Shown here: positions 48,715 to 57,578 of the stretch, piece after piece
Position numbering within the stretch: position 1 is the stretch's first letter
Layout of the letters: each line of letters starts with the position of its first letter
Assembly: GCA_964453525.1 (NCBI GenBank)
Contig: CAYVOV010000009.1
Span: 62,001-126,000, forward strand
Direction: 5' to 3'
DNA from: CAYVOV01 sp964453525
GTDB lineage: Bacteria; Chloroflexota; Dehalococcoidia; Dehalococcoidales; UBA2162
DNA: 64,000 nt
Made by a program: the position numbers and the translations under genes
Notes under the pieces: model-generated
Told to the model about the DNA's origin: nothing
The model's input: only the letters and a program-made list of their open reading frames with translations
The model's database searches: none

Positions 48715-50181
48715 ATGATTGAGAAAGGGAAACTTGTGAAAATTGTCGGGGCAGACAACGTGAGCTATGACCGGGCGGCGCTGGATGAATACTCCAGGGA
48801 TATGAGTTTCGTTAACAAGGTAAGGCCGGTGTGCGTGGTGAAACCGGCAAATGCCGGAGAGGTGCAAAAGATAGTCAACCTTGCCAATGAGACTTTAACC
48901 CCGCTGGTACCGGTGAGTTCGGGGCCACCGCATTTCAGGGGTGATACCGTTCCCGGTACCGGTGGAGCAGTAATAGTGGATTTAAGCCGGATGAAAAAGA
49001 TTATCAATGTTGACCGGGCGCGTCGGGTCGCCATGGTCGAGCCGGGCGTAACCTTCGGTGAACTCATACCGGCGGTGAAAAAGGTAAATCTCAGGCTCAA
49101 CATGCCATTGCTACCGCGGAGGTCGAAGACCGTCATCGGCAGCATGCTGGAGAGGGAGCCTGTAATAATGCCCAGGTATCAATGGGATATATCAGACCCG
49201 CTGGCCTGTGTCGAGGTAATCTTCGGAGGTGGTGATGAGTTCAGGACCGGGCAGGCGGCCGGACCGGGTACTGTAGAAGAACAGTGGGCAGTCGGGGGCA
49301 TGCAAAAAGCACCGTATGGGCCCGGTACGGCTTCCTGGCACAGGCTTATCCAGGGAGCACAGGGGACAATGGGCATCGTGACCTGGGCTTCGATGAGGTG
49401 TGAAATACTCCCCAGACTTGAAGAGCCTTTTGTGGTTGGCTCCTCCAACCTCGGTTCGCTGCTGGAACTGACTTCCTGGCTGATAAGACTGAGAATGGTC
49501 AACGAATGCTTTATACTCAATAACACCAACCTGGCGGCTATCTTTACCAGAAAAGGGCCCCGGGACTACCAGAGCCTCAGGGATACTCTACCTGCCTGGA
49601 CTCTTTTCTATACCGTAGCCGGCTACGAGTACTTCCCGGAGGAAAGGATTGGCTCTCATATTAAAGGCATCACTGATATAACCCAGAGATTGGGGGTGGA
49701 AGCGGTAAAGGCTGCTGGCGGAGTTTCAGCGAATGAAATATTGAAAACGGTCCAGCAGCCTTCCGCCGAGCCTTACTGGAAGCTGCGCTATAAAGGTGCC
49801 TGCCAGGATATATTCTTTTTGACCATCAATGATAAGCTCGAAGGTCAAATCGGGGTTATGAATGACCTGGCTGAAAAAGCCGGCTATCCCACTTCGGACC
49901 TGGGTGTTTACCTTCAGCCGATAGTACAGGGCACCAGCTGTCACTGCGAGTTCAATCTTTTTTATGAGCCCGGAAATCCGGGTGAGCTAAACCGAGTCAG
50001 GGAGTTATCCACTTCATCTGTTAAGAGCTTAATAGCTAAGGACGCATTCTTCTCCAGGCCTTACGGGGAAAGTGCCGGGGTGATTGTTAATAGAGATGCA
50101 GCTACTGTGGCTGTTTTAAACAAGCTTAAGAAGATATTTGACCCGAATAATGTCATGAATCCGGGAAAAGTGTGCTTTTAA
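48715..50181 (+). CDS. FAD-binding oxidoreductase (GlcD/PCMH type), first subunit
   Basis: A 488-residue flavoprotein of the FAD-linked 2-hydroxy-acid oxidase group. The PCMH FAD domain covers about 30-215 (VCVVKPANAGEVQKIVNLAN, TPLVPVSSGP, VIVDLSRMKKI, GVTFGELIP), followed by the AGGTMGIVTWAS-like element and a C-terminal FDPNNVMNPGKVCF. In GlcDEF and LutABC-type systems such a subunit oxidises a hydroxy acid and passes electrons to the CCG Fe-S protein. The substrate is unknown. It starts after AAAGGGGGGCAGG. Confidence 0.88.
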   Translation: MIEKGKLVKIVGADNVSYDRAALDEYSRDMSFVNKVRPVCVVKPANAGEVQKIVNLANETLTPLVPVSSGPPHFRGDTVPGTGGAVIVDLSRMKKIINVDRARRVAMVEPGVTFGELIPAVKKVNLRLNMPLLPRRSKTVIGSMLEREPVIMPRYQWDISDPLACVEVIFGGGDEFRTGQAAGPGTVEEQWAVGGMQKAPYGPGTASWHRLIQGAQGTMGIVTWASMRCEILPRLEEPFVVGSSNLGSLLELTSWLIRLRMVNECFILNNTNLAAIFTRKGPRDYQSLRDTLPAWTLFYTVAGYEYFPEERIGSHIKGITDITQRLGVEAVKAAGGVSANEILKTVQQPSAEPYWKLRYKGACQDIFFLTINDKLEGQIGVMNDLAEKAGYPTSDLGVYLQPIVQGTSCHCEFNLFYEPGNPGELNRVRELSTSSVKSLIAKDAFFSRPYGESAGVIVNRDAATVAVLNKLKKIFDPNNVMNPGKVCF

Positions 50182-50233
50182 CCCATATGAAAAATGGATA
50201 TCGGTCACTGAATAATATCAGGAAGGAGCAAAG

Positions 50234-51499
50234 ATGGGACTGGAACAATATAAGGGTGATATGGAGATGTGCTGCCGGTGTTCGTGCTGCAAATTTATAC
50301 CCATGCAAAAGGTGCAGGGCGAGCAGTATGCAAATGTGTGTCCCAGCATTGCCAGATACAATTACCATGCCTACTCAGGCGGAGGAAGACTGAATATCGG
50401 AGCGGCGATGTTGAAGAACGGGTTCAAATACACGGATAAGCTCCTTGATATAGTCTACAACTGCCAGATGTGCGGCGCCTGCGGTGTCTCGTGTAATTAT
50501 GCCATGGATATGGAAGTCATGGAGCCCATCACCGAATTCAGACTCAAGTGCGTCGAGGACGGTAAAACCAATCCTGCTCCCGACAAGGTAATCGCCGGTC
50601 TCCGTAAGCAGGACACGATGGTACCCGCCAGGGGCAAACGCGGCGACTGGGCAACAGGCCTGGACCTGAAGGACGCCACCAGGGAGAAAGTGGACGTGCT
50701 CTATCACGTCGGCTGTCTGACCAGCTACGACAAGGACATGCAGAAGCTGGCCAAAGCCACCGTGAAAATATTGCAGAAGGCGGGCGTAAACTTCGGCATC
50801 GCCGGTAATGCCGAGACATGCTGCGGCGGCCGGGCTTACCAGATGGGCTATAAAGAAGACTTCCTCAACCAGGCTAAAAAGAACATGGATATGATTAAGA
50901 AAGCCGGTATCAAGACAGTCGTGACAGGCTGCGCCGACGGGTATCAGGCATTTAAGGTGCTCTACGACAAGTACAACCTGAAGGGCGACCTCGAAGTGCT
51001 GCATATCTCGGAATACATCAGCAAACTGATAAAGGACGGCGGACTGAAGCCACGGAGGAAAGTCAATATCGCTGTCACCTATCATGACCCGTGCCGTCTC
51101 GGCCGGCTGGGAGAGCCGTGGATACACTGGGAAGGGAAAAAGGTGCCGGGGGACAGGTTCGTCTTTGACCCGCCGAAGATATACCGGCGCGGTACACACG
51201 GTGTCTACGAACCGCCCCGGGACGTTCTCAGGAGCATTCCCGGCATAAAACTCACCGAAATGACTAGGATTAAGGAATATTCCTGGTGCTGCGGAGCCGG
51301 TGGCGGCGTCAATGAATCGAATCCAGGGTTTGCTAGATGGACTGCCCGGGAGAGAATCGAAGAAGCCGCGTCTACCGGTGCCGGGGCTATTGTTACCGCC
51401 TGTCCCTGGTGTGAAAAAACCTTTAATGAAGCAATCAGGGAAAGCGGCAGCAGCCTGAAGGTGTACGATATAGTTGAAATCGTAGAAAAGGCAATATAG
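50234..51499 (+). CDS. (Fe-S)-binding protein with two CCG domains (GlcF/HdrB/LutA type)
   Basis: The 421-residue electron-transfer partner of the neighbouring flavoproteins. The N-terminal part has clustered Cys (CCRCSCCKF and NVCP) and a second set CQMCGACGVSC for [4Fe-4S] clusters. Two CCG domains follow: GCLTSYD...ETCCGGRAYQ and DPCRLGRLG...SWCCGAGGG, which bind non-cubane clusters in HdrB. Its place between two FAD oxidases suggests a membrane-free complex feeding quinone or another carrier. GGAAGG precedes the ATG. Confidence 0.87.
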   Translation: MGLEQYKGDMEMCCRCSCCKFIPMQKVQGEQYANVCPSIARYNYHAYSGGGRLNIGAAMLKNGFKYTDKLLDIVYNCQMCGACGVSCNYAMDMEVMEPITEFRLKCVEDGKTNPAPDKVIAGLRKQDTMVPARGKRGDWATGLDLKDATREKVDVLYHVGCLTSYDKDMQKLAKATVKILQKAGVNFGIAGNAETCCGGRAYQMGYKEDFLNQAKKNMDMIKKAGIKTVVTGCADGYQAFKVLYDKYNLKGDLEVLHISEYISKLIKDGGLKPRRKVNIAVTYHDPCRLGRLGEPWIHWEGKKVPGDRFVFDPPKIYRRGTHGVYEPPRDVLRSIPGIKLTEMTRIKEYSWCCGAGGGVNESNPGFARWTARERIEEAASTGAGAIVTACPWCEKTFNEAIRESGSSLKVYDIVEIVEKAI

Positions 51500-51568
51500 G
51501 AAATGAAGAGTTTAGCAATAGTCCGGTGTCATTCTGCCCTTTGTCAAGTATGTAGTAAACTACAGCGG

Positions 51569-51727
51569 GAACCCGGAATTTCTACACTGTCATTCCCGCA
51601 CCGTAAAAAGCACGGGGTAAACTCCAAGCGGGAATCAAGTACTACCACGCCGTCATTCCAGCGGAAGCTGGAATCCAGCGGGGGAAAACGGGGTCTGGAT
51701 TCTCGGGTCAAGCCCGAGAATGACATC
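51569..51727. repeat. Palindromic repeats between the Fe-S and second FAD gene
   Basis: The gap holds gtcattcccgcaccg, cgtcattccagcggaagctggaatccagcg (51651-51680) and gtctggattctcgggtcaagcccgagaatgacatc (51693-51727). These are perfect or near-perfect hairpins of the widely scattered gtcattcc type. They interrupt an otherwise tight operon. Confidence 0.75.
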
Positions 51728-51759
51728 AAGCAGCAATCTCGAAAGGGGGATAATGAATC

Positions 51760-53223
51760 ATGACTTTAAGCAAAGAAGTATATAAAGAGTTCGAAGATGT
51801 GGTGGGAGAGGAGAATATCTGTGATGACCCGGCAATAATGCCAGCCTATCATTCGGCTGAGCTCGAAGCCGTAATTCTTCCGGGGAACACGGCGGAAGTT
51901 CAGACTGTAGTAAAGCTATGTAACAAACACAAGTTACGATTCAGACCGGTATGCACGGGCTGGACGGGGCTGTTCCCCAAGGGAATCGTCTATCTGGACC
52001 TCCGAAGGATGAATCACATAATTGAAATCAACGAGAAAAACATGTACGCCGTGGTTGAGCCGTACGTGATTTCAGCGCAGTTGCAGGCTGAGTTGATGAA
52101 AAGGGGATTGAATTTCTGCATTAAAGGGGCCGGGACTAACTGCACGGCGCTTCTCAGGGGTCACGGGCACATGGACCAGACAACAAGCGGCGATGACAGA
52201 AACCATCTGGCTATAGAATGGGTAACTCCTGAAGGGGATATCGTCAGGACAGGTTCGCTGGGGTCTTCGGATGAGTGGTACTGTGGTGACGGGCCGGGTC
52301 CTTCGGTAAGGAGCATAATTTCCAGTGCCGTGCCGCCGGGGGTAACGCCGGGCGTTTTTACCAAGGCTGCAATGAAGCTCTATCACTGGCCGGGGCCCGC
52401 AAGATTCCCGGTAGAAGGAGTATCACCGTATTACTCCCTGAGCGAGATACCGCCGAATTTAATGGTGCGATATTTCAGCTTCCCGTCGGTAGAGAAAATG
52501 TGGGAGGCAGAGCTGAAGATAGGCGAGAGTGAAATAGCCTACGAGCTGATGGGTTTTAATGCGTCAATGGTAGCGGCGAATATAACAACGAGCAATGAAG
52601 AGGAGGAGGAAACCTTCAATCGACTGAACAAGGCAGTGCAGGGACCCGGCTTCATGGTGATAATAGCCGGCAACTCACCGGAAGACTTTGAATATAAGAA
52701 AAAAGTATTATGGCAGATTATCAGTGAAACTGACGGGGAGTCTTTAAAAGAGGCAGAAGACCCCGGGATTGAAGGTATTCTGCTGTGTCAGTGTATAAGA
52801 ATCTCTGCCTCAATCAGGGAGACATTCCGTAACGGAGGAGCTTTTAATTCGATTCCTATCATGGGCCAGAGAGACCTGATGATAAAGTGGGCGATTGGAG
52901 CCGGTAAAGCCAAGGAGCCTTTGATAGAAAAGGGGCTGATAATGGATGACGGCGGAGCCTTTTTCGGTTGGGGAGTGGAACAGGGGCATCTTGGCAAGAC
53001 GGAAATATTCTGCAAATACGACCCTCTCAATCCTGAAGCGAAGAAAGCCGTAGAAGGGTGGCAGAAAGAGCAGAGTACCAGGGCTTTTAATGAACGCTAC
53101 TTCGCCATGGGACCGATTAATGAGATAGGACCAAGCATATCCAATTACCATTTGTGGTGGAGGGAGCTTATAAAAGCGCTTGACCCGAATGGTGTATCAC
53201 CGGAGGGAGGGGCACTTGTCTAG
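51760..53223 (+). CDS. FAD-binding oxidoreductase (GlcD/PCMH type), second subunit
   Basis: A 487-residue flavoprotein paralogous to the one at 48715 but clearly diverged. The FAD domain has VQTVVKLCNKHKLRFRPVCTGWTG, VYLDLRRMNHIIEI, AVVEPYVISAQLQAELMK and GHGHMDQTTSGDDRNHLAIEWV. The C-terminal half contains GGAFFGWGVEQGHLGKTE, perhaps the active-site region. Two different oxidase subunits around one CCG protein suggests a heterotrimer like GlcDEF, but the GlcE-type truncation is absent. AAAGGGGGA precedes the ATG. Confidence 0.86.
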   Translation: MTLSKEVYKEFEDVVGEENICDDPAIMPAYHSAELEAVILPGNTAEVQTVVKLCNKHKLRFRPVCTGWTGLFPKGIVYLDLRRMNHIIEINEKNMYAVVEPYVISAQLQAELMKRGLNFCIKGAGTNCTALLRGHGHMDQTTSGDDRNHLAIEWVTPEGDIVRTGSLGSSDEWYCGDGPGPSVRSIISSAVPPGVTPGVFTKAAMKLYHWPGPARFPVEGVSPYYSLSEIPPNLMVRYFSFPSVEKMWEAELKIGESEIAYELMGFNASMVAANITTSNEEEEETFNRLNKAVQGPGFMVIIAGNSPEDFEYKKKVLWQIISETDGESLKEAEDPGIEGILLCQCIRISASIRETFRNGGAFNSIPIMGQRDLMIKWAIGAGKAKEPLIEKGLIMDDGGAFFGWGVEQGHLGKTEIFCKYDPLNPEAKKAVEGWQKEQSTRAFNERYFAMGPINEIGPSISNYHLWWRELIKALDPNGVSPEGGALV

Positions 53224-53347
53224 TTTTCATTAATGGGGAGATATATAGCCGTACCCACAGACTTGAGATTTGGTGTCCGGACTGGCGTAAATACGGGCTT
53301 TGCCGCTATAATACTTTTGTTTCGAGGAAAGAAAAGGAAGGTGAGAA

Positions 53348-53899
53348 ATGGCTGAGACCTATGATGTTTCAATCAAGTTAATTGGCAACCGGAATCCCTG
53401 CCATATCGGGCACAAGGTTGGTGACGAGTGGCTCTGGACGGGGAAAACACCGGCCGGTATGTGCTTCGCGGCGTTTAATTCCATTTACCCGTTTGCCCGG
53501 GTGATCAAGTACGGCGGCAGTTTCCCCTGGCAGGATGACCCGGACGTAGTTACAGCGTCATGCCCGGACAGTGAGGTTGTTAATGTATTCGAGATAAAGC
53601 GGATACCGGCAAAGGGAGAAAAGTCCGAGAACTACGATATCGAAATTAAACTGGTCGGCAAAGGTACCGAGAATCCGTGCGGTAACGGGCACAAGATAGG
53701 AGATGAGTGGCTCCTGCAGAACAAGACACCGGAGAACCTGTGCCCCTCCGCCTACAGAAGCATTTTCAATTCGGCGCTGGTGCTGGAGTTCGGCGGTACT
53801 TTTCCCTGGCAGAGTGACCCGGATGTGACGACTGTATCATGCCCCGACCCAAATGTGGCTAACCGGTTCGAGATAAGACGAATACCCAGAGAAAAGTAA
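53348..53899 (+). CDS. TIGR04076-like protein with two tandem copies of the domain
   Basis: The 183-residue protein repeats one unit of about 85 residues: YDVSIKLIGNRNPCHIGHKVGDEW ... GGSFPWQDDPDVVTASCPD and YDIEIKLVGKGTENPCGNGHKIGDEW ... GGTFPWQSDPDVTTVSCPD. Each has one conserved Cys near the start and one near the end (SCPD), which suggests a metal or redox site. The family has no known function. AAGGAAGGTGAG precedes the ATG; a TATAAT box lies at 53307-53312. Confidence 0.82.
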   Translation: MAETYDVSIKLIGNRNPCHIGHKVGDEWLWTGKTPAGMCFAAFNSIYPFARVIKYGGSFPWQDDPDVVTASCPDSEVVNVFEIKRIPAKGEKSENYDIEIKLVGKGTENPCGNGHKIGDEWLLQNKTPENLCPSAYRSIFNSALVLEFGGTFPWQSDPDVTTVSCPDPNVANRFEIRRIPREK

Positions 53900-53911
53900 T
53901 TCTGTATGCCC

Positions 53912-53996
53912 GGAGGGGTGTCCGAGAGGCCTAAGGAGGCGGTCTTGAAAACCGCTGTCCCGCAAGGGACCGTGGGTTCGAATCCCACCCCCTCCG
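53912..53996 (+). tRNA. tRNA-Ser (anticodon TGA)
   Basis: An 85-nt class II tRNA. Acceptor arms are ggagggg and cccctcc, the anticodon loop is cttgaaa (TGA), the long variable arm is tgtcccgcaaggga, and the T-arm is gtggg-ttcgaat-cccac. CCA is not encoded. It borders the AT-rich island, and tRNA-Ser genes are frequent integration sites for tyrosine recombinases. Confidence 0.96.
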
Positions 53997-54226
53997 CCGT
54001 TTATGAAGCTAAAATGCCCTTGATCATAATATTAAGACCAGGGGCTTTATTGTTTTTGCTAACCAATTGCTAACGGGGATATCATTGTAGAATATATGTT
54101 ATATTGGACAAATTTTGACTAAGATAATATAATCTGGTTTACAGAAATCGGTTACATAATAATGAAAGATGAAGATTGGACGATTGAGAAACCTATCTTC
54201 AACAGAATAACCCGGGAAGGGGAAAT

Positions 54227-57200
54227 ATGCTAAGGCTGCATTTATGTCAAATCTGGTATAACCCAGCATATTATGATGATGGTTTTGACCTTTTGGAAGA
54301 GCCAACAATTAATTTAGAGACACAGAATTCTTTGGGAAATTTAAGGGCTTTAGAACAAGTGAGATCATTGCTTGCTGAACAACGCAGTCAATATATTCAA
54401 TATATTAAGGAGAAGATTCGAAATATTATTAGGTGGTGTGGAACAAGAGAGGCTGAAATAATTGTTTTTCCTGAGTACTCAGTACCACTCGAAATACTCC
54501 AAGAAGTCAGAGAACTCGCAATGGGTGAAGGTATAAATATAGTAGCTGGTACTCATAGAGTGAGATTTACTCAATCAACTCAAGATATTTATACTGAAAT
54601 TGGAATCGATACAAGCAATTTCCCTAATGGTTCAGCATTGGCAGTAGTGATATGTTCATCTGGAGAAGTGCTTGTTTCTACTAAGAAATCGAAGTCCAAA
54701 TGGGAACCAAATCTGAACGTTGATTCCGAAATTGATAACACCCATGAAATTGAATTTAAAGATTCTAAGCTGAAAGTATGTGTTGCACCATGTATTGATT
54801 CATTAAATCTCGATACTATTAGTATGTTTTGGAAAGCTGAAATAGGTGTTCCAGATTTAATAGTCTGTCCGTCTTTGTCGCCATATACAGAAATGTTCGA
54901 TAATGCAGGAGGCATATTTTCAAGCCAAGAAAAAGTATTCGCGTTGGTGAATTCTGCAGAATATGGAGGTACGGGATATAACATACCAGAACAATGGTTG
55001 CCATATCTTTCTGGAAATTCACCTCTCCATCAAAAATTACCATCATCAGTGGAAGCTGTTTTTGAACTCGATGTGGATATAAATTCATTCTTCTTGAAGA
55101 AAGGAACTGTAATTTCAAAGCCTCCTTGTAGTCATCCAGTGATATTCCCATTTGCATATGAGAAAAACAATCAATGGCTAGAAAACTATGGAAAAATAAA
55201 AGAGGAAGTAATTCAGTTAGTTAGTGAAAATGACTATGATGATGCTATCGACTGGATAGATAGCGCATTATCTGAACAGACTATTCCATTTCCGGATATT
55301 ATTGTGGAGAAGCTAAAGGATATAAGGCACCGACGTATTCCTCTTTATTCTGGCGATATGGATGCATTGAAGGATTCTTTTGAATTGGTGACAATTAATG
55401 ATAGTACCGAGGATTCTCAGGAGTTTTATTCTAATAGAGTGGAGCGTGCTTTAGAGACACTTATTAGAGTGTTTAAAGAATCTGATAAATCACCTTCTAA
55501 ACAGTTAGTTGATACAATGAGTGCTCTGAAAGAAATCCAACTAAGATTAGGTGTGGAGAGAGCTCCTGTAAGCTCATACGGTACTCCTGAAGAGCTAGAA
55601 CAGAGGCTTACTTCACTTGCATATTCGGCATCAGAATCGACAGTAGCATCATTTCAAAATAGAGGTCCGAGGTTGGATCAGCTAAGAGAAATTATTTCTC
55701 AAGGATCAGAAAGAGTTATTGTATTAACTGGTATGCCTGGTATAGGTAAAACAGACTTAGTTAAAAATTTCTTTATAAAAGTGTTCACAGATTGGCAACC
55801 TATATGGATTAATGTAGCAGAAGGTAGCACATTATCGCGTATTGTTGCTCAAATAGGTTATTCTCTTGGGGTAAAAATGGATGCGGATTCTCTTGGTAGT
55901 TCTACAGATAAAGTGTTTAGATCAAATCTTCAAAAAATATTTAGAATTCTGTTTGGTAATCAACGGATAGCATTAGTCATTGATGACTTAAGAGATGTGA
56001 GAAGTAGTAGTCGTGACTATAAGCATCTACAAGCTTTTATAGAAGAAGCAGTTCAGGTAAAACAATATACTGGGAGTCGGATTTTTCTGATTAGTAGTAT
56101 TGCAGCTCCTCCTCTTTGGATGCAACAAGCTGGTATATCTAGGATTCATATTCGAGGGCTTGAAGAAATGTATGTTAAAAGGGTGTTGGAATATCAGCTG
56201 AGATTGGCCGGTATGATATCAGACGAAACGGTGCCTGATATTCCTCAAGCTTTGCTTGACGTAATAGCAGGGCATCCTCTAACAGCAAAGATAGCAGCGA
56301 TAGCAAGCGAGTCACGTGGACTTCAGTCATTGACTGAGGAAGTAGCAATGTCTGAACTAACTACAACATTAGTTAATGCTTTGCTGCCTCAAATAAGTTT
56401 GTCCTCTGAAGAATCAAAGGTTGTTAATTTAATTTCACTACTTCGACTGCCTATAGAGGTCGATCTAATAAAAGAAATAATAGATGCAAAGAATTTATAC
56501 ACATTAGCTCAACGGGCAGTAATTGACTTGGATGGAAATTATTTTACGGTTCATCCTTTGATTAGAAAGTATTTCTATGATCAGATTGTGCCTGATGATT
56601 TAAAAAATTTGCACAAGCAGGCGGCTTCTTATTATAAAAAAATAGTGCAATGGGACCGTCTGAGCAACCCAAGTAACCTTGATGCTGCTTTTGAATTGGT
56701 ACATCATTTGGCTCTTGCTGGAGATTTTAGAGAATTATATGACCTGCGGAATCTAATTTATGAGGAAATATATCCGGCAGCGAAAATTTTATACGATCAA
56801 AAACAGTATGATAATGCTCTTTCAATTTTTATTAAGTTAACAGAAATTAGACCTCATGATTTTAGAGTATGGGCTTATGTAGGGCGGTGTTATGCCCGTA
56901 AAGGTCAATGGAATGATTGTGATGAATCGTTTGAGAGGGCGATAGAATACGCAGAATTATCGAAAGAACCAACTTGGTGGTTATACAGAGACTGGGCTCA
57001 TATTCATGCGAGGTATGGACATCGTGAACGGGCTCAAAATTTATTAACGAACGCTAAAAATACAGGTGGAAGCAGCGATCCGTCATGTCTAGCATGTCAA
57101 GCAGTCATATACTGGAGAAACAATGATAAAGAGAGAGCAGAACAAACTTTCGAAGCTGTATTGAAAATTAATGACAAGCATGCATATACACTTTTTATGT

Positions 57201-57334
57201 ATAGTCAGTTTCTAGATGAAAAAGGTGATAAAGATTATGCAAATAGACTAAGATCTCGTTTGGAGGATATAGAGAGTGAGATGATGCAGCCTGAACCATA
57301 CGATATTGATGTTGAGATTTATGAGGATGAGTGA
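54227..57334 (+). CDS. Nitrilase-like domain fused to STAND/NB-ARC-type NTPase and TPR repeats (NLR-like)
   Basis: A 1035-residue multi-domain protein. Residues 1-300 resemble a carbon-nitrogen hydrolase: Glu83 (VFPEYSVP), a Lys cluster at 153-158 and Cys189 (APCID) match the Glu-Lys-Cys triad by position. Residues 480-700 are an NTPase: Walker A GMPGIGKTD (Lys508), Walker B RIALVIDDLRD (Asp586/587), a sensor-like RIFLISS, and GHPL (682-685). A winged-helix stretch (about 732-783, ending TVHPLIRKYF) follows, then TPR-like helices to about 1010. The order effector-NTPase-repeat is that of STAND immune sensors. The partner, ligand and reaction are unknown. AGGGGAA precedes the ATG. The gene is strongly AT-rich. 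Confidence 0.85.
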   Translation: MLRLHLCQIWYNPAYYDDGFDLLEEPTINLETQNSLGNLRALEQVRSLLAEQRSQYIQYIKEKIRNIIRWCGTREAEIIVFPEYSVPLEILQEVRELAMGEGINIVAGTHRVRFTQSTQDIYTEIGIDTSNFPNGSALAVVICSSGEVLVSTKKSKSKWEPNLNVDSEIDNTHEIEFKDSKLKVCVAPCIDSLNLDTISMFWKAEIGVPDLIVCPSLSPYTEMFDNAGGIFSSQEKVFALVNSAEYGGTGYNIPEQWLPYLSGNSPLHQKLPSSVEAVFELDVDINSFFLKKGTVISKPPCSHPVIFPFAYEKNNQWLENYGKIKEEVIQLVSENDYDDAIDWIDSALSEQTIPFPDIIVEKLKDIRHRRIPLYSGDMDALKDSFELVTINDSTEDSQEFYSNRVERALETLIRVFKESDKSPSKQLVDTMSALKEIQLRLGVERAPVSSYGTPEELEQRLTSLAYSASESTVASFQNRGPRLDQLREIISQGSERVIVLTGMPGIGKTDLVKNFFIKVFTDWQPIWINVAEGSTLSRIVAQIGYSLGVKMDADSLGSSTDKVFRSNLQKIFRILFGNQRIALVIDDLRDVRSSSRDYKHLQAFIEEAVQVKQYTGSRIFLISSIAAPPLWMQQAGISRIHIRGLEEMYVKRVLEYQLRLAGMISDETVPDIPQALLDVIAGHPLTAKIAAIASESRGLQSLTEEVAMSELTTTLVNALLPQISLSSEESKVVNLISLLRLPIEVDLIKEIIDAKNLYTLAQRAVIDLDGNYFTVHPLIRKYFYDQIVPDDLKNLHKQAASYYKKIVQWDRLSNPSNLDAAFELVHHLALAGDFRELYDLRNLIYEEIYPAAKILYDQKQYDNALSIFIKLTEIRPHDFRVWAYVGRCYARKGQWNDCDESFERAIEYAELSKEPTWWLYRDWAHIHARYGHRERAQNLLTNAKNTGGSSDPSCLACQAVIYWRNNDKERAEQTFEAVLKINDKHAYTLFMYSQFLDEKGDKDYANRLRSRLEDIESEMMQPEPYDIDVEIYEDE

Positions 57335-57335
57335 G

Positions 57336-57527
57336 TTAATCTACAGTTTTAGTTTTTTCAAATATGAATTCATCAAAACGAATAGCTGCGGCTTCTTGTA
57401 ATCCTAGAGCAACATGTGAATAGGTATCTAAAGTTATAGCGATAGTCGAATGTCCTAATCTTTTCTGGACAATTTTCGGGTGAATACCTTGTTTCAACAT
57501 TAGAGAAGCATGAGTGTGACGTGCACA
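57336..57527 (-). pseudogene. Tyrosine recombinase (integrase) 3' fragment
   Basis: The minus-strand frame ends at 57336 and reads RHTHASLMLKQGIHPKIV, then QKRLGHSTIAITLDTYSHVA, the C-terminal catalytic box of phage-type integrases. It holds the second Arg region (RHTH), GHS and the Tyr nucleophile (TYSH). Upstream a TAG and AT-rich sequence cut it off within the RHxR box, so about five sixths of the gene is gone. The tail EFIFEKTKTVD is intact. It marks the far end of the tRNA-Ser island. Confidence 0.85.
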
Positions 57528-57578
57528 CTATAATTAATAAATTATACTATTTATAAAGTAAATAATTAATATTATTAA

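Larger units (their letters stand above)
53997..57578. mobile_element. Candidate integrated defence island: tRNA-Ser side to integrase remnant
   Basis: Right after tRNA-Ser the DNA becomes much more AT-rich and remains so to about 57578, where ordinary composition returns in the oppA-like gene. Inside are a weak hairpin (gcccttga...ccaggggc, 54018-54047), a direct repeat ttgctaac (54056 and 54067), the 1035-residue NLR-like gene, and an integrase 3' fragment. I did not find a second copy of the tRNA 3' end near 57530-57578, so the far att site is not defined. The element is probably a degenerate integrative island. Confidence 0.65.

Noticed and set aside
51503..51763. An 86-codon ORF between the Fe-S and FAD genes
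   Set aside because: It consists mostly of palindromic repeat sequence, and its translated content is the repeat read through.
53997..54226. A duplicate tRNA-Ser 3' end as attR near the integrase fragment
   Set aside because: I looked for gttcgaatcccac-type sequence at 57330-57600 and found none, so attR cannot be claimed.
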